Assembly: GCF_008629655.1 (NCBI RefSeq)
Contig: NZ_VWSG01000010.1
Span: forward strand, 1-64,000
Source of the DNA: Paenimyroides baculatum
GTDB taxonomy: Bacteria > Bacteroidota > Bacteroidia > Flavobacteriales > Flavobacteriaceae
Direction of reading: 5' to 3'
Length of the DNA stretch: 64,000 bases
Part shown: piece by piece, positions 1 through 12,500 of the stretch
Layout of the letters: every line of letters begins with the position of its first letter
How positions within the stretch are numbered: position 1 is the first letter of the stretch
Position numbers and translations under genes: made by a program
The notes under the pieces: model-generated
What the model saw: the letters and a program-made list of their open reading frames with translations, nothing else
The model's database searches: none
Told to the model about the DNA's origin: nothing

Positions 1-3000
1 TGATACACAACCCGCAACTCCTACAAATATTGTGTTAGGACGTTTAGAACTTGTGACTGTATTACCACTTCCACTTACATTACCAGTAATTGTAGCTAAT
101 AATTCAGCAGCTGTTCTATTGTCTGCATAAGTGTAAGTAGTCATATTCGCTGATGTAGTATGATATTTTACAGCCCCACTAGAGTCGCCGTAGTTTTGAT
201 TACTCCAGTTTGTTTGTACAATAACATTACTTACACCGTCCCAAACATAAGGTGTGGTAAAGGTAAATGTTTTTACACCAACAGCAAATGTTTCACTTGG
301 GTTGCTGTAAACTTGTGTCAAAGTGCTATTGTCTTTCTGATTAGTTGTTGCTACTGATTGTGTTGTAGTGCCTAACGATATCGAAAAATCATTTCTGTTA
401 GTAGTACCTGTAGTAACAACATCAAATTTAAGCGCTGATATTGAACCTGCAACTAAACCTGCTGCATTTAATTCTGCTGCTGTAAAAATGTATTGATGTT
501 TGTAACCTCCCCAACCATGGTAAAGGAATTGTCCAGCATCATACTCATTTGTTTCAGTACCAACACCTAACTGAACTGCAGTATTAGGAGTCGTTTTTCT
601 GCTACGCAACCAGAAACTTCTGTCTTGGGTTACATCTGTAGCAGATATAAAATCCGGACCTTCAAATAAAGGTACCGCATCATTTTGCGCATCGTACCAT
701 GCTGCCATTGCAGTTGGATCTACCAATACGGCAGATAATTCTGCTTTTTGTGGACCACACAATGCCAAAGACGGTGTGTAAGATACAAAATCTGAATAAT
801 TACATAAAGTGGTAGCCGCAACAGCACTTGACCATATACTTTGATCTGTTGCAGAACAAACTGAACGCACATACACTTTATAGTCTGTAGAAGGATTTAG
901 CCCTGTTGCAACCAAGTTGGTAACACCAACAGCTGTAGTTCCGTTAAATACAGCTCCAGGTGTTCCTGGGTTACCTGTTGTACGCACTTCTACCTCATAA
1001 GCCATTGGATTGGCATTATAAAGATCTTGCCAAGAAACTGTAAAACTGTTTTTACCTATATTGGTAACTTTAATAGTACTGTCTTCAATTGGTTTACAAG
1101 AAGGAGCGTCTTCATAATAAATATCGTCAATATTTATATCTACAGATCCAGAACCAACTTCAGAGATAAATGCAAAGTAATCATCTGTAGTAGTTGTCGG
1201 AAAATATACTGTATACTCTGTCCATACCGTTGTTAAGGCAATTTTTTTCATCAACGTTCTAGTAGCAGATGCTGTTGTTCCATTCAATGTATAAACTCCT
1301 AATTCAGCACCTGAACCGTAAGGCATACGTGCCCAAAAACGCACTCTTTTAGCACCTGCTCCTAAATTATTAGTTTCAGGTGAAACTAAAGCAACAGTAT
1401 TCCCAGAATTATAAATATAGAAACCTCTATTTCCTGTTCTTTGATTATAATCAGATGTATAACCATAACCATTGTCATTTAAATCAAAATAAGTCCAACA
1501 TAACGGAACTGTATGATTCGGAGGAGTAGACCATGGGCTTCCTACGTCGGTATTTTCAAACCCTTCAAAAAAGTTATTTGTCACTACATCACATAACGTA
1601 TTAAATTTTACCGGAAACGGTGTCCACATACCATTTGATGTACCACATTTACTACGTATATAAACTGTATAAACTGTTGAGTGGTTTAAACCTGTAATAT
1701 TTGTTGTTGTAGCTGGCGTACTAACAATACCTGTTTGTGCCAATCCTGTTGCACCAGAACCTGCTGCGCCAGATGTGCGAATTTCATATTCGTACCCTGT
1801 AACACCAGTTCCTAAAGATGCGTCCCATGAAATATTGATAGAATTTGTTGTGATATTATTTACTTTAAGATTTAATGGAAAAATACAAGCTGCCATGTCT
1901 TCATAGTAAATATCATCAATAGCTATTTCTAAATAATCGCTCGGATTATTGTGTTCCAATGATATTGCAAAATAATCGTCAGTTGTTGGTGGTAAAGGCA
2001 CAATATACTCTACGTATGTAGAGCTATTAATATTTATGCTTTGCACCAGTGTTCTTGTAGCTGTATTAGTTGTACCATTCATAGTATAAACAACCAATTT
2101 AGGTGTTACACCACCAGCCCAAGGCAACCTTGCAGAAAAACGAATTTGCTTTGTACCGTTCCCTAAATTAACTGTTTCAGGAGAAATTAAAATTAACTGG
2201 CCGTCTGTTTGATTTAGAGGGTAACGGTTAAAATAATAATTTCTATTACCTGTTTTAGGATAAAAATTATTAACAGCACCATATGTCCATTGATGATTTG
2301 TAGAATTTAAGAGTGTCCAACATAAAGGTACAGTTTGATTACCACTACCACCAATAGGAGTTGTTTCAAATCCTTCGAAGAAATTTGTACTTACAGCGGC
2401 AAGTTGTACAACTGTTACTAAATTAGAATTATTAGTACCATTTGAAGTATTACATGTTACTACAAATCGATAATCTGTAGCCACAGTTTGAGTAGTTACT
2501 GTATGAGAAAAACCATTTGCACCAGGAATATTAGTCCAAGTTCCAGCTCCTTGTGGAGAACTTTGCCATTGGTATGTCATATTTCCAGCAACGGTTGATC
2601 CTGTAGCAGACAAGGTAAAAGGCTGGCTATTGCATGTTCTTGTCGTTACCGATGTCGTTCCAGCTGTTGGAGTACCAGAACAAGCTGGTAAAGCTAAAAC
2701 ATTTACTTTATAGTCATGAGTTTCACCATAATTTGAAGATGTACAAGCATCTACTCCAGTAGTATTATATATAACACGCACACGCATTCTGTGTATACCA
2801 ACAGGTGCTGTAACAGGAATAGCAATTGATGCAGTTACAAAAGAAGGGCTTTGTGCCAGTGGAAGATCCGTAAGTAATTTTTCAGACGCATCAAAAACAC
2901 CATTATCATTAAAATCAATCCAAATACTTGCTAACTCATAGGTTGGTGAACTATAAGTAGTATTAATTTGTACAGGATACGTTTGTGATTGCATAACATC

Positions 3001-3276
3001 TACCGGCGTAAACGATGTTGTTTTATCTGAATAGGCATTTGCTGTTGCATTATTACAACCGGTATTTAAATCACTAATCACAGATGTTCCGTGACCAGTA
3101 ATAACAAAACTATTTAAGTCATCATCCCAACTACATCCCGTAATGTAAGTAGGTGTACAATAAGTTTGTGCAAACCCATTCATTGTAGACAAAAACAAAC
3201 TAAAAAACATTAATATCAAGGTTGTATAAGGTAACCACCGTATTTTAAACCTAGACAATTGCGTAATTTTTTTCAT
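1..3276 (-). CDS. Large secreted modular protein (GEVED, MAM-like and FN3 domains), C-terminus outside window
   Basis: An open frame runs from an ATG at 3276 off the left edge (1092 codons seen, no stop). The N-terminus is a signal peptide (MKKITQ, then a hydrophobic run, cleavage near NGFAQ). A GEVED-type domain follows around residues 60-155 (core IWIDFNDNGVFD). Two near-repeated modules come next, each opening with FFEGFE (about residues 298 and 568) in a jelly-roll/MAM-like (cleaved-adhesin) domain and closing with an FN3 domain (about 470-560 and 725-820). The rest, to residue 1092, is unassigned. In Flavobacteriaceae this layout is typical of T9SS-secreted surface adhesins; the expected sorting domain would lie beyond the window, so T9SS export is inferred. 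No enzyme motif was seen. Confidence 0.85.
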   Translation of the reverse strand, partial: MKKITQLSRFKIRWLPYTTLILMFFSLFLSTMNGFAQTYCTPTYITGCSWDDDLNSFVITGHGTSVISDLNTGCNNATANAYSDKTTSFTPVDVMQSQTYPVQINTTYSSPTYELASIWIDFNDNGVFDASEKLLTDLPLAQSPSFVTASIAIPVTAPVGIHRMRVRVIYNTTGVDACTSSNYGETHDYKVNVLALPACSGTPTAGTTSVTTRTCNSQPFTLSATGSTVAGNMTYQWQSSPQGAGTWTNIPGANGFSHTVTTQTVATDYRFVVTCNTSNGTNNSNLVTVVQLAAVSTNFFEGFETTPIGGSGNQTVPLCWTLLNSTNHQWTYGAVNNFYPKTGNRNYYFNRYPLNQTDGQLILISPETVNLGNGTKQIRFSARLPWAGGVTPKLVVYTMNGTTNTATRTLVQSININSSTYVEYIVPLPPTTDDYFAISLEHNNPSDYLEIAIDDIYYEDMAACIFPLNLKVNNITTNSINISWDASLGTGVTGYEYEIRTSGAAGSGATGLAQTGIVSTPATTTNITGLNHSTVYTVYIRSKCGTSNGMWTPFPVKFNTLCDVVTNNFFEGFENTDVGSPWSTPPNHTVPLCWTYFDLNDNGYGYTSDYNQRTGNRGFYIYNSGNTVALVSPETNNLGAGAKRVRFWARMPYGSGAELGVYTLNGTTASATRTLMKKIALTTVWTEYTVYFPTTTTDDYFAFISEVGSGSVDINIDDIYYEDAPSCKPIEDSTIKVTNIGKNSFTVSWQDLYNANPMAYEVEVRTTGNPGTPGAVFNGTTAVGVTNLVATGLNPSTDYKVYVRSVCSATDQSIWSSAVAATTLCNYSDFVSYTPSLALCGPQKAELSAVLVDPTAMAAWYDAQNDAVPLFEGPDFISATDVTQDRSFWLRSRKTTPNTAVQLGVGTETNEYDAGQFLYHGWGGYKHQYIFTAAELNAAGLVAGSISALKFDVVTTGTTNRNDFSISLGTTTQSVATTNQKDNSTLTQVYSNPSETFAVGVKTFTFTTPYVWDGVSNVIVQTNWSNQNYGDSSGAVKYHTTSANMTTYTYADNRTAAELLATITGNVSGSGNTVTSSKRPNTIFVGVAGCVS

Positions 3277-3413
3277 AAATATATATTTACAATTAGTCAT
3301 TTAAACGATAAACTTAAATATTTTTTTTGGTTTTTTTAATATTAAATTATATTATTTTTAACTTTTAACACAACTTATTTAAAACTAAATTTCGTAATAA
3401 GTACACAAACGAC

Positions 3414-3441
3414 AAAAGCCACCTAATAATAGGTGGCTTTT
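3414..3441 (-). terminator. Rho-independent terminator of rpoC
   Basis: An 11-bp perfect stem (3414-3424 with 3431-3441) has a six-base loop and is followed on the minus strand by a T-rich run. It lies 43 bases past the rpoC stop and separates rpoC from the secreted-protein gene downstream. Confidence 0.85.
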
Positions 3442-3483
3442 ATAATAATTATCAATTGAAATTAATCTTTTAATGAAAAATCA

Positions 3484-6400
3484 TTAAAAATTCAAGTCAA
3501 TTTCTTTCTTTGTTTCTGCGGTTCCAACTAAAATGGTATCGTATTTACGCATACCTGTACCTGCAGGTATTCTGTGACCAACGATAACATTTTCTTTTAA
3601 ACCTGACAAGTTATCAACTTTACCTGCTACTGCAGCTTCGTTTAATACTTTTGTTGTTTCCTGGAACGACGCTGCCGAAATAAACGATTTAGTTTGTAAC
3701 GATGCTCTTGTAATACCTTGTAAAACTGGCGTTGCCGTTGCGGTAATTACATCGCGTGCTACTACTAAATTTTTATCTTCACGACGTAAGATCGAGTTTT
3801 CATCACGTAAATCACGTACCGAAATAATCTGACCTTCTTTTAAAGTTACAGAATCACCTGCATCTTCAACAACTTTCATTCCGAACAAACGATCGTTTTC
3901 ACGCATAAAGTCGTCTTTATGAATCAACTGCTCTTCTAAGAATAAGGTATCTCCCGAATCTTGAATCTGTACTTTACGCATCATTTGACGGATTACAACT
4001 TCAAAGTGTTTGTCTGAAATTTTCACCCCTTGTAAACGGTAAACTTCTTGAATTTCGTTTACCAAATATTGTTGTACCGAAGACGGACCTTGAATTCTTA
4101 AAATATCGTCTGGTGTAATTGCACCATCTGATAATGAAGTTCCGGCTTTAACGAAATCATTTTCTTGAACAAGAATCTGGTTCGACAATTTCACTAAATA
4201 CTTACGTTGATCATCTTCACCAGTTTTTGGTGTAACAATGATTTCACGATTACCACGTTTGATTTTTCCGAAAGAAACAACACCGTCAATCTCTGCAACA
4301 ACTGCTGGGTTTGATGGATTACGTGCTTCTAACAACTCGGTAATACGAGGTAAACCTCCGGTGATATCTCCGGTTTTTGATGATTTACGAGGAATCTTAA
4401 CTAAAACTTTACCAGCTTGAATTTTATCGCCATCGTTAACCATTAAGTGCGCCCCAACCGGTAAGTTGTATGAACGTACTAATTCACCTGATTTGTTATA
4501 AATTAATAAAGTAGGAACTAATTTTTTGTTTCTTGATTCTGTAATTACTTTCTCTTGGAAACCTGTCTGCTCATCGATCTCAACCATAAACGTTTGGTTT
4601 TGTTCAATGTCTTCGTAAGCAACCTTACCTGTAAATTCAGAAATAATAACACCGTTATATGGATCCCACTTACAAATTACTGTTCCTTCTTCAACAACTT
4701 CTTTGTCTTTAACATGAATTGTTGATCCGTAAGGAATGTAATGTGTATTTAAAACGATACCTGTATTTAAATCTACTAATTTTAATTCTGTTGAACGAGA
4801 AATTACGATATCGATTTCTTTACCGTCGTTATCTTCACCTTTTACAACTTTTAAATCTTCGATCTCTAAACGACCTTTGAATTTGGTTGTAATAGTTGAA
4901 ACTTCAGAAATGTTACCTGCCGTACCCCCAACGTGGAACGTACGTAATGTTAACTGTGTACCTGGCTCACCAATAGATTGTGCTGCAATAACACCAACTG
5001 CTTCACCTAACTGTGCCATACGGTTTGATGCCAAGTTACGTCCGTAACATTTTACACAAATTCCGTGGTCGGCCTCGCAGGTTAATGCAGAACGCGCTTC
5101 TAATTTTTCTAATGGCGATGCGTTAATTTTAGCAATATGTGCTTCTTTAACCATTTCACCAGCAGGAACAATTACTTCGTTTGTTAACGGGTTAACGATA
5201 TCATCTAAAGTGATACGTCCTAAAACGCGTTCACCTAAAGATTCTACAATTTCTTCGTTTTTCTTCAACGCTTCAAACTCAATACCTCTTAATGTACCAC
5301 AATCTTCTGAATTAATGATAACATCTTGAGCAACATCGTGTAAACGACGTGTTAAGTATCCAGCATCGGCTGTTTTTAATGCGGTATCGGCAAGACCTTT
5401 ACGCGCACCGTGCGTTGAAATAAAGTATTCCAAGATCGATAAACCTTCTTTAAAGTTCGAAAGGATCGGGTTTTCGATAATATCTCCACCTGAAGCTGTC
5501 GATTTTTTAGGTTTTGCCATCAATCCACGCATACCTGTCAACTGACGGATTTGCTCTTTAGATCCACGCGCTCCAGAATCAAGCATCATGAATACCGAGT
5601 TAAACCCTTGTTGGTCTTCACGAATGTTTTTCATTGCCAACTCTGTTAACGCCGCATTTGTTGAAGTCCAAATATCAATTACCTGATTGTAACGCTCGTT
5701 GTTGGTAATAAGACCCATGTTATAGTTCATGGTAATACCTTCTACCTGATTGTTAGCATCATCAATCATTCCTTGTTTTTGTTCTGGGATCTTGATATCA
5801 CCTAAAGAGAAAGATAATCCACCTCTAAATGCGTATCCGTAACCCATATCTTTCATATCGTCCAAGAATTTAGCAGTTGTAGGAACATCTGTTACCGCTA
5901 AAATTTTTCCGATAATATCTCTTAAAGATTTTTTAGTTAAAACCTCATTAATATAACCTGCAGCTTCTGGAACTACCTCGTTAAACAAGATACGACCTGC
6001 CGATGTTTCAATAATTTGGTTAACCAATTCACCTTCTGCATTAAAATCTTTTGCACGTACTTTAACCGGTGCGTTCAAATCTAAACGTCCTTCGTTAATT
6101 GCAATATGCACTTCTTCTACAGAGTAGAATGTTAAACCCTCACCTTTTACAACGTATTCCGGTGTAGTTCTACGGATTTTGGTCATATAATAAAGACCCA
6201 AAACCATATCCTGTGAAGGTACTGTAATAGGTGCACCATTCGCCGGGTTTAAAATATTGTGCGATGCCAACATTAACAACTGCGACTCTAAAATAGCCTC
6301 TGGTCCTAATGGTAAATGCACCGCCATTTGATCCCCATCGAAATCGGCGTTGAATGCCGTACATACTAATGGGTGTAAACGAATTGCTTTTCCTTCGATT

Positions 6401-7785
6401 AATTTAGGCTGGAATGCCTGAATACCTAAACGGTGAAGCGTAGGGGCACGGTTTAATAATACCGGGTGACCTTTAATTACGTTTTCTAAAATATCCCAAA
6501 CAACTGGTTCTTTTTTATCGATGATCTTTTTAGCAGACTTCACAGTTTTTACAATTCCACGCTCAATCAACTTACGGATTACGAATGGTTTGTATAATTC
6601 TGCAGCCATATCTTTAGGAAGACCACATTCGTATAATTTTAATTCAGGTCCAACGACAATTACCGAACGAGCAGAGTAATCTACACGTTTACCTAATAAG
6701 TTTTGACGGAAACGACCTTGTTTACCTTTTAACGAATCTGACAACGATTTTAACGGACGTTGAGATTCTGTTTTAACTGCTGTAGCTTTACGTGTGTTAT
6801 CGAACAATGAATCTACTGCTTCTTGTAACATACGTTTTTCGTTACGTAAGATAACTTCAGGAGCTTTAATCTCCATTAATCGTTTTAAACGATTGTTACG
6901 TATAATTACACGACGGTATAAATCGTTCAAATCTGACGTTGCAAAACGACCACCATCTAACGGCACCAACGGACGTAATTCTGGCGGGATCACAGGAACC
7001 ACTTTTAAAATCATCCATTCCGGACGGTTCTCGCGGTTATTGTTTGATTCTCGGAACGCTTCAACAACCTGTAATCGTTTTAACGCTTCGGTTTTACGTT
7101 GTTTAGATGTTTCGGTATTAGCTGCGTGACGTAATTGGTAAGACAATGCATCTAAATCGGTACGCTGTAATAAATCCATAATACATTCAGCACCCATTTT
7201 AGCGATGAATTTATTTGGATCGTTATCATCTAAATACTGGTTTTCCATTGGAAGGGTATCTAAAATATCTAAATACTCACTCTCTGTAAGGAAATCCAAA
7301 CGTTTTAGTTCTTCACCATCTGGGCGTTTTGCAACACCTGTTTGGATCACAACATATTTTTCGTAATAAATAATTTCATCTAACTTTTTAGATGGCAATC
7401 CTAAAACATAACCAATTTTGTTTGGCAATGAACGGAAATACCAAATATGAGCGATAGGCACCACCAAGTTGATATGCCCTACTCTGTCACGACGAACTTT
7501 CTTTTCTGTAACTTCAACCCCACAACGGTCGCAAACGATACCTTTGTAACGGATTCTTTTGTATTTACCACAAGCACATTCATAGTCTTTTACCGGACCA
7601 AAAATACGCTCACAGAATAAACCATCGCGCTCTGGTTTGTGCGTACGATAGTTAATTGTTTCAGGTTTTAAAACTTCACCTCTTGATTCTGCAAGAATCG
7701 ATTCAGGTGATGCCAATCCGATAGAGATTTTGTTAAACCTTTTTACAGTATTATTATCTTTACTGTTGTTTCTATTATTCATCAT
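3484..7785 (-). CDS. rpoC: DNA-directed RNA polymerase subunit beta'
   Basis: Catalytic beta' subunit of RNA polymerase, 1433 residues, the usual size in Bacteroidota. The N-terminal zinc-binding cluster (CACGKYKR, then CDRCGVEV), the catalytic NADFDGD loop at residues 479-485 with the three Mg-binding aspartates, and the second cysteine cluster ([11 protein letters not shown]) are all present. Two consecutive ATGs (7785 and 7782) could start it. It is the last gene of the rplKAJL-rpoBC block and is closed by a strong terminator. The 234-base gap to rpoB is long for this pair and contains hairpins. Confidence 0.99.
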   Translation of the reverse strand: MMNNRNNSKDNNTVKRFNKISIGLASPESILAESRGEVLKPETINYRTHKPERDGLFCERIFGPVKDYECACGKYKRIRYKGIVCDRCGVEVTEKKVRRDRVGHINLVVPIAHIWYFRSLPNKIGYVLGLPSKKLDEIIYYEKYVVIQTGVAKRPDGEELKRLDFLTESEYLDILDTLPMENQYLDDNDPNKFIAKMGAECIMDLLQRTDLDALSYQLRHAANTETSKQRKTEALKRLQVVEAFRESNNNRENRPEWMILKVVPVIPPELRPLVPLDGGRFATSDLNDLYRRVIIRNNRLKRLMEIKAPEVILRNEKRMLQEAVDSLFDNTRKATAVKTESQRPLKSLSDSLKGKQGRFRQNLLGKRVDYSARSVIVVGPELKLYECGLPKDMAAELYKPFVIRKLIERGIVKTVKSAKKIIDKKEPVVWDILENVIKGHPVLLNRAPTLHRLGIQAFQPKLIEGKAIRLHPLVCTAFNADFDGDQMAVHLPLGPEAILESQLLMLASHNILNPANGAPITVPSQDMVLGLYYMTKIRRTTPEYVVKGEGLTFYSVEEVHIAINEGRLDLNAPVKVRAKDFNAEGELVNQIIETSAGRILFNEVVPEAAGYINEVLTKKSLRDIIGKILAVTDVPTTAKFLDDMKDMGYGYAFRGGLSFSLGDIKIPEQKQGMIDDANNQVEGITMNYNMGLITNNERYNQVIDIWTSTNAALTELAMKNIREDQQGFNSVFMMLDSGARGSKEQIRQLTGMRGLMAKPKKSTASGGDIIENPILSNFKEGLSILEYFISTHGARKGLADTALKTADAGYLTRRLHDVAQDVIINSEDCGTLRGIEFEALKKNEEIVESLGERVLGRITLDDIVNPLTNEVIVPAGEMVKEAHIAKINASPLEKLEARSALTCEADHGICVKCYGRNLASNRMAQLGEAVGVIAAQSIGEPGTQLTLRTFHVGGTAGNISEVSTITTKFKGRLEIEDLKVVKGEDNDGKEIDIVISRSTELKLVDLNTGIVLNTHYIPYGSTIHVKDKEVVEEGTVICKWDPYNGVIISEFTGKVAYEDIEQNQTFMVEIDEQTGFQEKVITESRNKKLVPTLLIYNKSGELVRSYNLPVGAHLMVNDGDKIQAGKVLVKIPRKSSKTGDITGGLPRITELLEARNPSNPAVVAEIDGVVSFGKIKRGNREIIVTPKTGEDDQRKYLVKLSNQILVQENDFVKAGTSLSDGAITPDDILRIQGPSSVQQYLVNEIQEVYRLQGVKISDKHFEVVIRQMMRKVQIQDSGDTLFLEEQLIHKDDFMRENDRLFGMKVVEDAGDSVTLKEGQIISVRDLRDENSILRREDKNLVVARDVITATATPVLQGITRASLQTKSFISAASFQETTKVLNEAAVAGKVDNLSGLKENVIVGHRIPAGTGMRKYDTILVGTAETKKEIDLNF

Positions 7786-8019
7786 AGTTTTTACTATTGA
7801 TTTATTTGCAATTAAAAATTGATTCTTATTTAAGTCGAAAACTTAAACACTACCTCGGATTACTTCTCTAAACTTCAGATGCGTATCTTGAAGTGCTAAT
7901 TATAAAATATATTTATAAAAAATCGGAACGGTTTACGGGTATAAATCCTAAAAACTTATTGAAATTAAGTATTCAGTTTCCGGGCGATTTACCTAAAAAC
8001 TGAATACTTTTTGATTTTG
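7786..8019 (-). promoter_or_regulatory. Structured rpoB-rpoC intergenic region
   Basis: This 234-base spacer has no gene. It holds a 13-bp perfect inverted repeat (7967-7979 with 7997-8009, 17-base loop) just after the rpoB stop, and an approximate 9-bp stem at 7872-7880/7885-7894. Neither has a convincing T-run on the minus strand, so processing or attenuation is more likely than full termination. Function is inferred from position only. Confidence 0.45.
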
Positions 8020-11000
8020 TTATTCTTCTAATCTGATATCTAAACCAAGACCTTTTAATTCATGCATTAATACATTGAACGATTCAGGTAATCCTGGTTC
8101 TGGCATTGGTTCACCTTTTACGATTGCCTCGTAAGTTTTAGCTCTACCAATAACGTCATCCGATTTAACAGTCAATATCTCACGTAATGTAGCAGATGCA
8201 CCATAAGCTTCAAGAGCCCAAACCTCCATCTCTCCAAAACGCTGACCTCCAAATAACGCTTTACCACCTAATGGCTGTTGCGTAATTAAAGAGTACGGAC
8301 CAATAGAACGTGCGTGCATTTTATCATCAACCATGTGTCCTAATTTTAACATATAAATCACACCTACAGTTGCTTTTTGATCAAAACGCTCACCTGTTCC
8401 ACCATCGTATAAGTAAGTATGTCCAAAACGTGGCACACCTGCTTCGTCTGTTAATTCGTTGATTTGCTCTAAGGAAGCACCATCAAAAATTGGCGTAGCA
8501 TATTTGCGTCCTAATTTTTTACCAGCCCAACCTAAAACGGTTTCATAAATCTGACCGATGTTCATACGAGATGGTACACCAAGTGGATTTAATACTATAT
8601 CAACCGGAGTTCCGTCTTCCAAGAAAGGCATGTCTTCATCGCGAACGATTTTTGCAACGATACCTTTGTTACCGTGACGACCCGCCATTTTATCACCAAC
8701 TTTTAGCTTACGTTTTTTAGCAATGTAAACTTTAGCCAATTTTAAGATACCTGATGGTAATTCGTCACCAACTGTAATCATAAATTTCTCACGACGTAAT
8801 ACTCCTTGAATGTCGTTTAATTTAATTTTATAGTTGTGAATTAAATCGGTAATCATTTCATTGGTATAATCGTCTGTAGCCCACTGCCCTTTTGTTAAGT
8901 GTGTAAAATCTTCTACAGCGTGTAACATTTTCAAGGTGAATTTTTTACCTTTTGGTAATACTTCTTCACCTAAATCGTTCATTACACCTTGCGACGTTTT
9001 ACCATTTACCAAATGGAACAACTTGTCTACCAAACGCTCTTTCAATTCGTTGAATTTAACTTCGAACTGTGTATCCAACAAAGCAATATCTTCTTTGTCT
9101 TTAGAACGCTTACGTTTATCTTTTACCGCACGGGCAAATAATTTTTTATCTAAAACTACACCGCGTAACGATGGAGAAGCTTTTAATGATGCATCTTTAA
9201 CATCACCAGCTTTATCACCAAAAATTGCGCGTAATAATTTTTCTTCCGGTGTTGGATCTGATTCTCCTTTTGGTGTAATTTTACCAATTAAGATATCTCC
9301 AGGCTTCACCTCTGCTCCAATACGGATCATTCCGTTTTCATCTAAATCTTTAGTAGCTTCTTCTGAAACGTTCGGAATATCATTCGTTAATTCTTCTGAT
9401 CCTAATTTAGTATCACGAACTTCTAACGTATAATCATCAATATGGATAGATGTAAAAATATCATCACGTACAACACGTTCAGAAATTACAATTGCATCCT
9501 CAAAGTTATAACCTTTCCAAGGCATGAACGCTACTTGTAAGTTACGTCCTAAAGCCAATTCACCGTTTTGTGTAGCATATCCCTCACATAAAACCTGTCC
9601 TTTGGTAACACGGTCACCATTACGAACAATTGGTTTAAGGTTGATAGATGTACTTTGGTTGGTTTTACGGAATTTGATCAAGTTGTATGTTTTCTCATCA
9701 GCATCGAAACTTACTAAACGCTCGTCATCTGTACGGTCGTATTTAATAGTAATTTTCTGCGCATCTACATAAACAATCTCTCCTGCGCCTTCTGCATTAA
9801 TCAATACACGAGAATCGGTAGCAACCTGTTTTTCTAATCCGGTACCAACAATTGGAGATTCCGGACGTAATAAAGGTACTGCCTGTCGCATCATGTTTGA
9901 TCCCATCAACGCACGGTTGGCATCATCATGCTCCAAGAAAGGAATTAACGAAGCCGAAATAGAAGCAATCTGATTAGGCGCGACATCGGCATAGTTCAAC
10001 TCTTTTGGTTCAACTACCGGGAAATCGGCATCTTGTTTTGCTACTACTCTCTCATCTTCAATTAATCCGTCTTTACCAACAGTTACTGTTGCCTGTGCAA
10101 TTAATTTTTCTTCTTCTTCTTCTGCCGATAAATAAACCGGAGCTTCATTAATTTGTAAAACTCCATCTACCACTTTACGGTAAGGTGTTTCAATGAATCC
10201 CATTGCGTTTACTTTTGCATAAACTGCCAAAGATGAAATCAAACCAATGTTTGGTCCCTCTGGAGTTTCGATCGGACATAAACGACCATAGTGCGTATAG
10301 TGAACGTCACGAACCTCGAATCCTGCTCTTTCACGAGAAAGACCACCTGGTCCTAATGCCGATAAACGACGCTTATGTGTAATCTCTGCCAATGGATTGG
10401 TTTGATCCATGAACTGAGACAACTGGTTTGTTCCGAAGAATGAGTTGATAACCGATGATAATGTTTTTGCATTAATCAAATCGATTGGTGTAAACACCTC
10501 GTTATCACGAACGTTCATACGCTCGCGAATTGTACGCGCCATACGTGCTAAACCAACACCAAATTGTGCCGATAACTGCTCGCCAACTGTACGTACACGA
10601 CGGTTTGACAAGTGATCAATATCATCGATCTCTGCTTTTGAATTAATAAGCTCGATCAAATATTTAACAATAGTGATGATATCTTCTTTTGTTAAAACTT
10701 GCTTATCGATCGGCGTATTTAAGTTCAATTTTTTATTCATTCTGTAACGACCTACATCACCTAAATTGTAACGTTGATCAGAGAAGAATAATTTATCTAT
10801 GATACCTCTTGCTGTCTCTTCATCAGGAGGTAATGCGTTTCTTAATTGACGGTAAATATATTCTACAGCTTCTTTTTCAGAGTTTGTTGGATCTTTTTGA
10901 AGCGTGTTGTGTATAATGGTATAATCGGCAAGGTTACTGTCTTCTTTATGTAAAAGAATTGTTTTAACGTCTGCCTCTATAATTTCCTCAACATTGTCTT

Positions 11001-11832
11001 TATCTAAAACAATATCACGGTCTAAAATAATTTCGGTACGTGGTATCGTTACAACTTCACCTGTATCCTCATCAACGAAATCCTCATGCCAGATATTTAA
11101 TACACGTGCAGCCAAACGACGCCCTATGTATTTTTTTAATCCTGTTTTAGATACTTTTACTTCTTCTGCAAGGTCGAAAATCTCTAGGATATCCTTGTCT
11201 CTTTCAAAACCAATTGCACGGAATAAAGTAGTTACAGGTAATTTTTTCTTACGATCAATGTACGCGTACATTACACTGTTAATGTCTGTAGCAAATTCAA
11301 TCCAAGAACCCTTGAAAGGAATAATACGTGCAGAGTACAACTTGGTACCGTTTGCGTGGAATGACTGACCGAAGAAAACACCCGGTGATCTGTGTAATTG
11401 CGAAACAACAACGCGCTCCGCACCATTAATTACAAAGGTTCCACTTGGTGTCATATATGGTATAGTACCTAAATACACGTCTTGAACGATAGTTTCAAAA
11501 TCTTCGTGTTCTGGGTCTGTACAATATAATTTTAAACGAGCTTTAAGAGGTACACTATAAGTTAAACCTCTGTCAATACATTCTTCAATTGAATAACGTG
11601 GTGGATCTACGAAATAGTCTAAAAATTCCAGTACGAATTGGTTGCGTGTATCCGTGATTGGAAAGTTTTCCATAAAGGTTTTGTACAAACCTTCGTTACC
11701 TCTTTCATCTGATTTCGTTTCTAATTGAAAAAAATCTTTAAACGATTTTACCTGAATATCTAGAAAATCTGGATAAGCAGGGATATTTTTCGTAGAGGCA
11801 AAATTTAATCTTTCAGTATGATTTGTAATCAT
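8020..11832 (-). CDS. rpoB: DNA-directed RNA polymerase subunit beta
   Basis: Beta subunit of RNA polymerase. The frame is open to 11889, but the family-like N-terminus ([13 protein letters not shown]) begins at the ATG at 11832. That gives 1270 residues, the normal Bacteroidota length, and the 19 extra residues look like untranslated leader. The rifampicin-pocket region ([30 protein letters not shown]) and the C-terminal [14 protein letters not shown] motif are intact. There is no Shine-Dalgarno sequence. It lies downstream of rplL across a strong hairpin and upstream of rpoC. Confidence 0.98.
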   Translation of the reverse strand: MITNHTERLNFASTKNIPAYPDFLDIQVKSFKDFFQLETKSDERGNEGLYKTFMENFPITDTRNQFVLEFLDYFVDPPRYSIEECIDRGLTYSVPLKARLKLYCTDPEHEDFETIVQDVYLGTIPYMTPSGTFVINGAERVVVSQLHRSPGVFFGQSFHANGTKLYSARIIPFKGSWIEFATDINSVMYAYIDRKKKLPVTTLFRAIGFERDKDILEIFDLAEEVKVSKTGLKKYIGRRLAARVLNIWHEDFVDEDTGEVVTIPRTEIILDRDIVLDKDNVEEIIEADVKTILLHKEDSNLADYTIIHNTLQKDPTNSEKEAVEYIYRQLRNALPPDEETARGIIDKLFFSDQRYNLGDVGRYRMNKKLNLNTPIDKQVLTKEDIITIVKYLIELINSKAEIDDIDHLSNRRVRTVGEQLSAQFGVGLARMARTIRERMNVRDNEVFTPIDLINAKTLSSVINSFFGTNQLSQFMDQTNPLAEITHKRRLSALGPGGLSRERAGFEVRDVHYTHYGRLCPIETPEGPNIGLISSLAVYAKVNAMGFIETPYRKVVDGVLQINEAPVYLSAEEEEEKLIAQATVTVGKDGLIEDERVVAKQDADFPVVEPKELNYADVAPNQIASISASLIPFLEHDDANRALMGSNMMRQAVPLLRPESPIVGTGLEKQVATDSRVLINAEGAGEIVYVDAQKITIKYDRTDDERLVSFDADEKTYNLIKFRKTNQSTSINLKPIVRNGDRVTKGQVLCEGYATQNGELALGRNLQVAFMPWKGYNFEDAIVISERVVRDDIFTSIHIDDYTLEVRDTKLGSEELTNDIPNVSEEATKDLDENGMIRIGAEVKPGDILIGKITPKGESDPTPEEKLLRAIFGDKAGDVKDASLKASPSLRGVVLDKKLFARAVKDKRKRSKDKEDIALLDTQFEVKFNELKERLVDKLFHLVNGKTSQGVMNDLGEEVLPKGKKFTLKMLHAVEDFTHLTKGQWATDDYTNEMITDLIHNYKIKLNDIQGVLRREKFMITVGDELPSGILKLAKVYIAKKRKLKVGDKMAGRHGNKGIVAKIVRDEDMPFLEDGTPVDIVLNPLGVPSRMNIGQIYETVLGWAGKKLGRKYATPIFDGASLEQINELTDEAGVPRFGHTYLYDGGTGERFDQKATVGVIYMLKLGHMVDDKMHARSIGPYSLITQQPLGGKALFGGQRFGEMEVWALEAYGASATLREILTVKSDDVIGRAKTYEAIVKGEPMPEPGLPESFNVLMHELKGLGLDIRLEE

Positions 11833-11985
11833 TAATGAACAAAATTTTGGTTTAAAAAAGTAGTTTTTGTGTAAAACACAACTAATCAATACTTCCTAAT
11901 TTTAAATAATCAATACATCTTAAAAACAAGTCAGGAAAGTTACTTGCCCTTTTCTTCGTTATTGATTATTTTTTATATGCAAAAT

Positions 11986-12022
11986 GGTTTAGGCCATTGG
12001 AAGTACTTCCAAGGCCTAAACC
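11986..12022 (-). terminator. Strong hairpin between rplL and rpoB (terminator or attenuator)
   Basis: A stem of about 16 bp with one bulged base is built from 11986-12000 and 12009-12022. On the minus strand it is followed by ATTTTGC, not a long T-run. It lies 23 bases past the rplL stop and 154 bases before the rpoB ATG. By analogy with the partial terminator between rplL and rpoB in Escherichia coli, it probably lowers polymerase-subunit expression relative to L7/L12. Confidence 0.7.
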
Positions 12023-12044
12023 GTAAAAATTTATATGTGTGAGA

Positions 12045-12413
12045 TTATTTTAACTCAACAACAGCACCAGCTTCTTCTAATGCTTTCTTCAATCCTTCAG
12101 CTTCGTCTTTAGAAATACCTTCTTTAACGTTTGCTGGAGTACCGTCTACTAAATCTTTAGCTTCTTTTAATCCTAAACCTGTTAATTCTTTAACAGCTTT
12201 AACTACAGCTAATTTAGAAGCACCAGCTTCTTTTAATACAACTGTAAATTCTGTTTGCTCTTCAGCAGCAGCAGCTTCACCACCACCTGATACTACAACT
12301 GCAGCAGCAGCTGGTTCGATACCATACTCATCTTTTAATATAGTTGCTAATTCGTTAACTTCTTTAACTGTTAAGTTAACTAATTGCTCTGCGAATTGTT
12401 TCAAATCTGCCAT
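12045..12413 (-). CDS. rplL: 50S ribosomal protein L7/L12
   Basis: Stalk protein of the large ribosomal subunit that recruits translational GTPases; 122 residues, full length. The N-terminal dimerisation helix ([23 protein letters not shown]), an Ala/Glu-rich hinge near residues 36-54 and the C-terminal domain ([13 protein letters not shown] start, then [18 protein letters not shown]) are visible. It follows rplJ after 87 bases, as is standard for the stalk operon, and is followed by the rplL-rpoB hairpin. Confidence 0.98.
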   Translation of the reverse strand: MADLKQFAEQLVNLTVKEVNELATILKDEYGIEPAAAAVVVSGGGEAAAAEEQTEFTVVLKEAGASKLAVVKAVKELTGLGLKEAKDLVDGTPANVKEGISKDEAEGLKKALEEAGAVVELK

Positions 12414-12500
12414 TTGTTCTATCTTTTAATTTGAATTTGTAATAATATAATTTATTAATGTGCGTTCTGTTGAACATTTAAAAACAGTTGTAGAAAACTA

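Noticed and set aside
6794..7129. Antisense frame within rpoC
   Set aside because: It is a shadow of the highly conserved rpoC coding sequence with no separate evidence.
8936..9433. 165-codon antisense frame within rpoB
   Set aside because: Frames opposite conserved genes are common in AT-rich genomes; the composition is serine-rich as expected from reverse translation.
11833..11889. Longer start for rpoB
   Set aside because: The 19 extra residues do not match the family; the internal ATG gives the usual 1270 residues.
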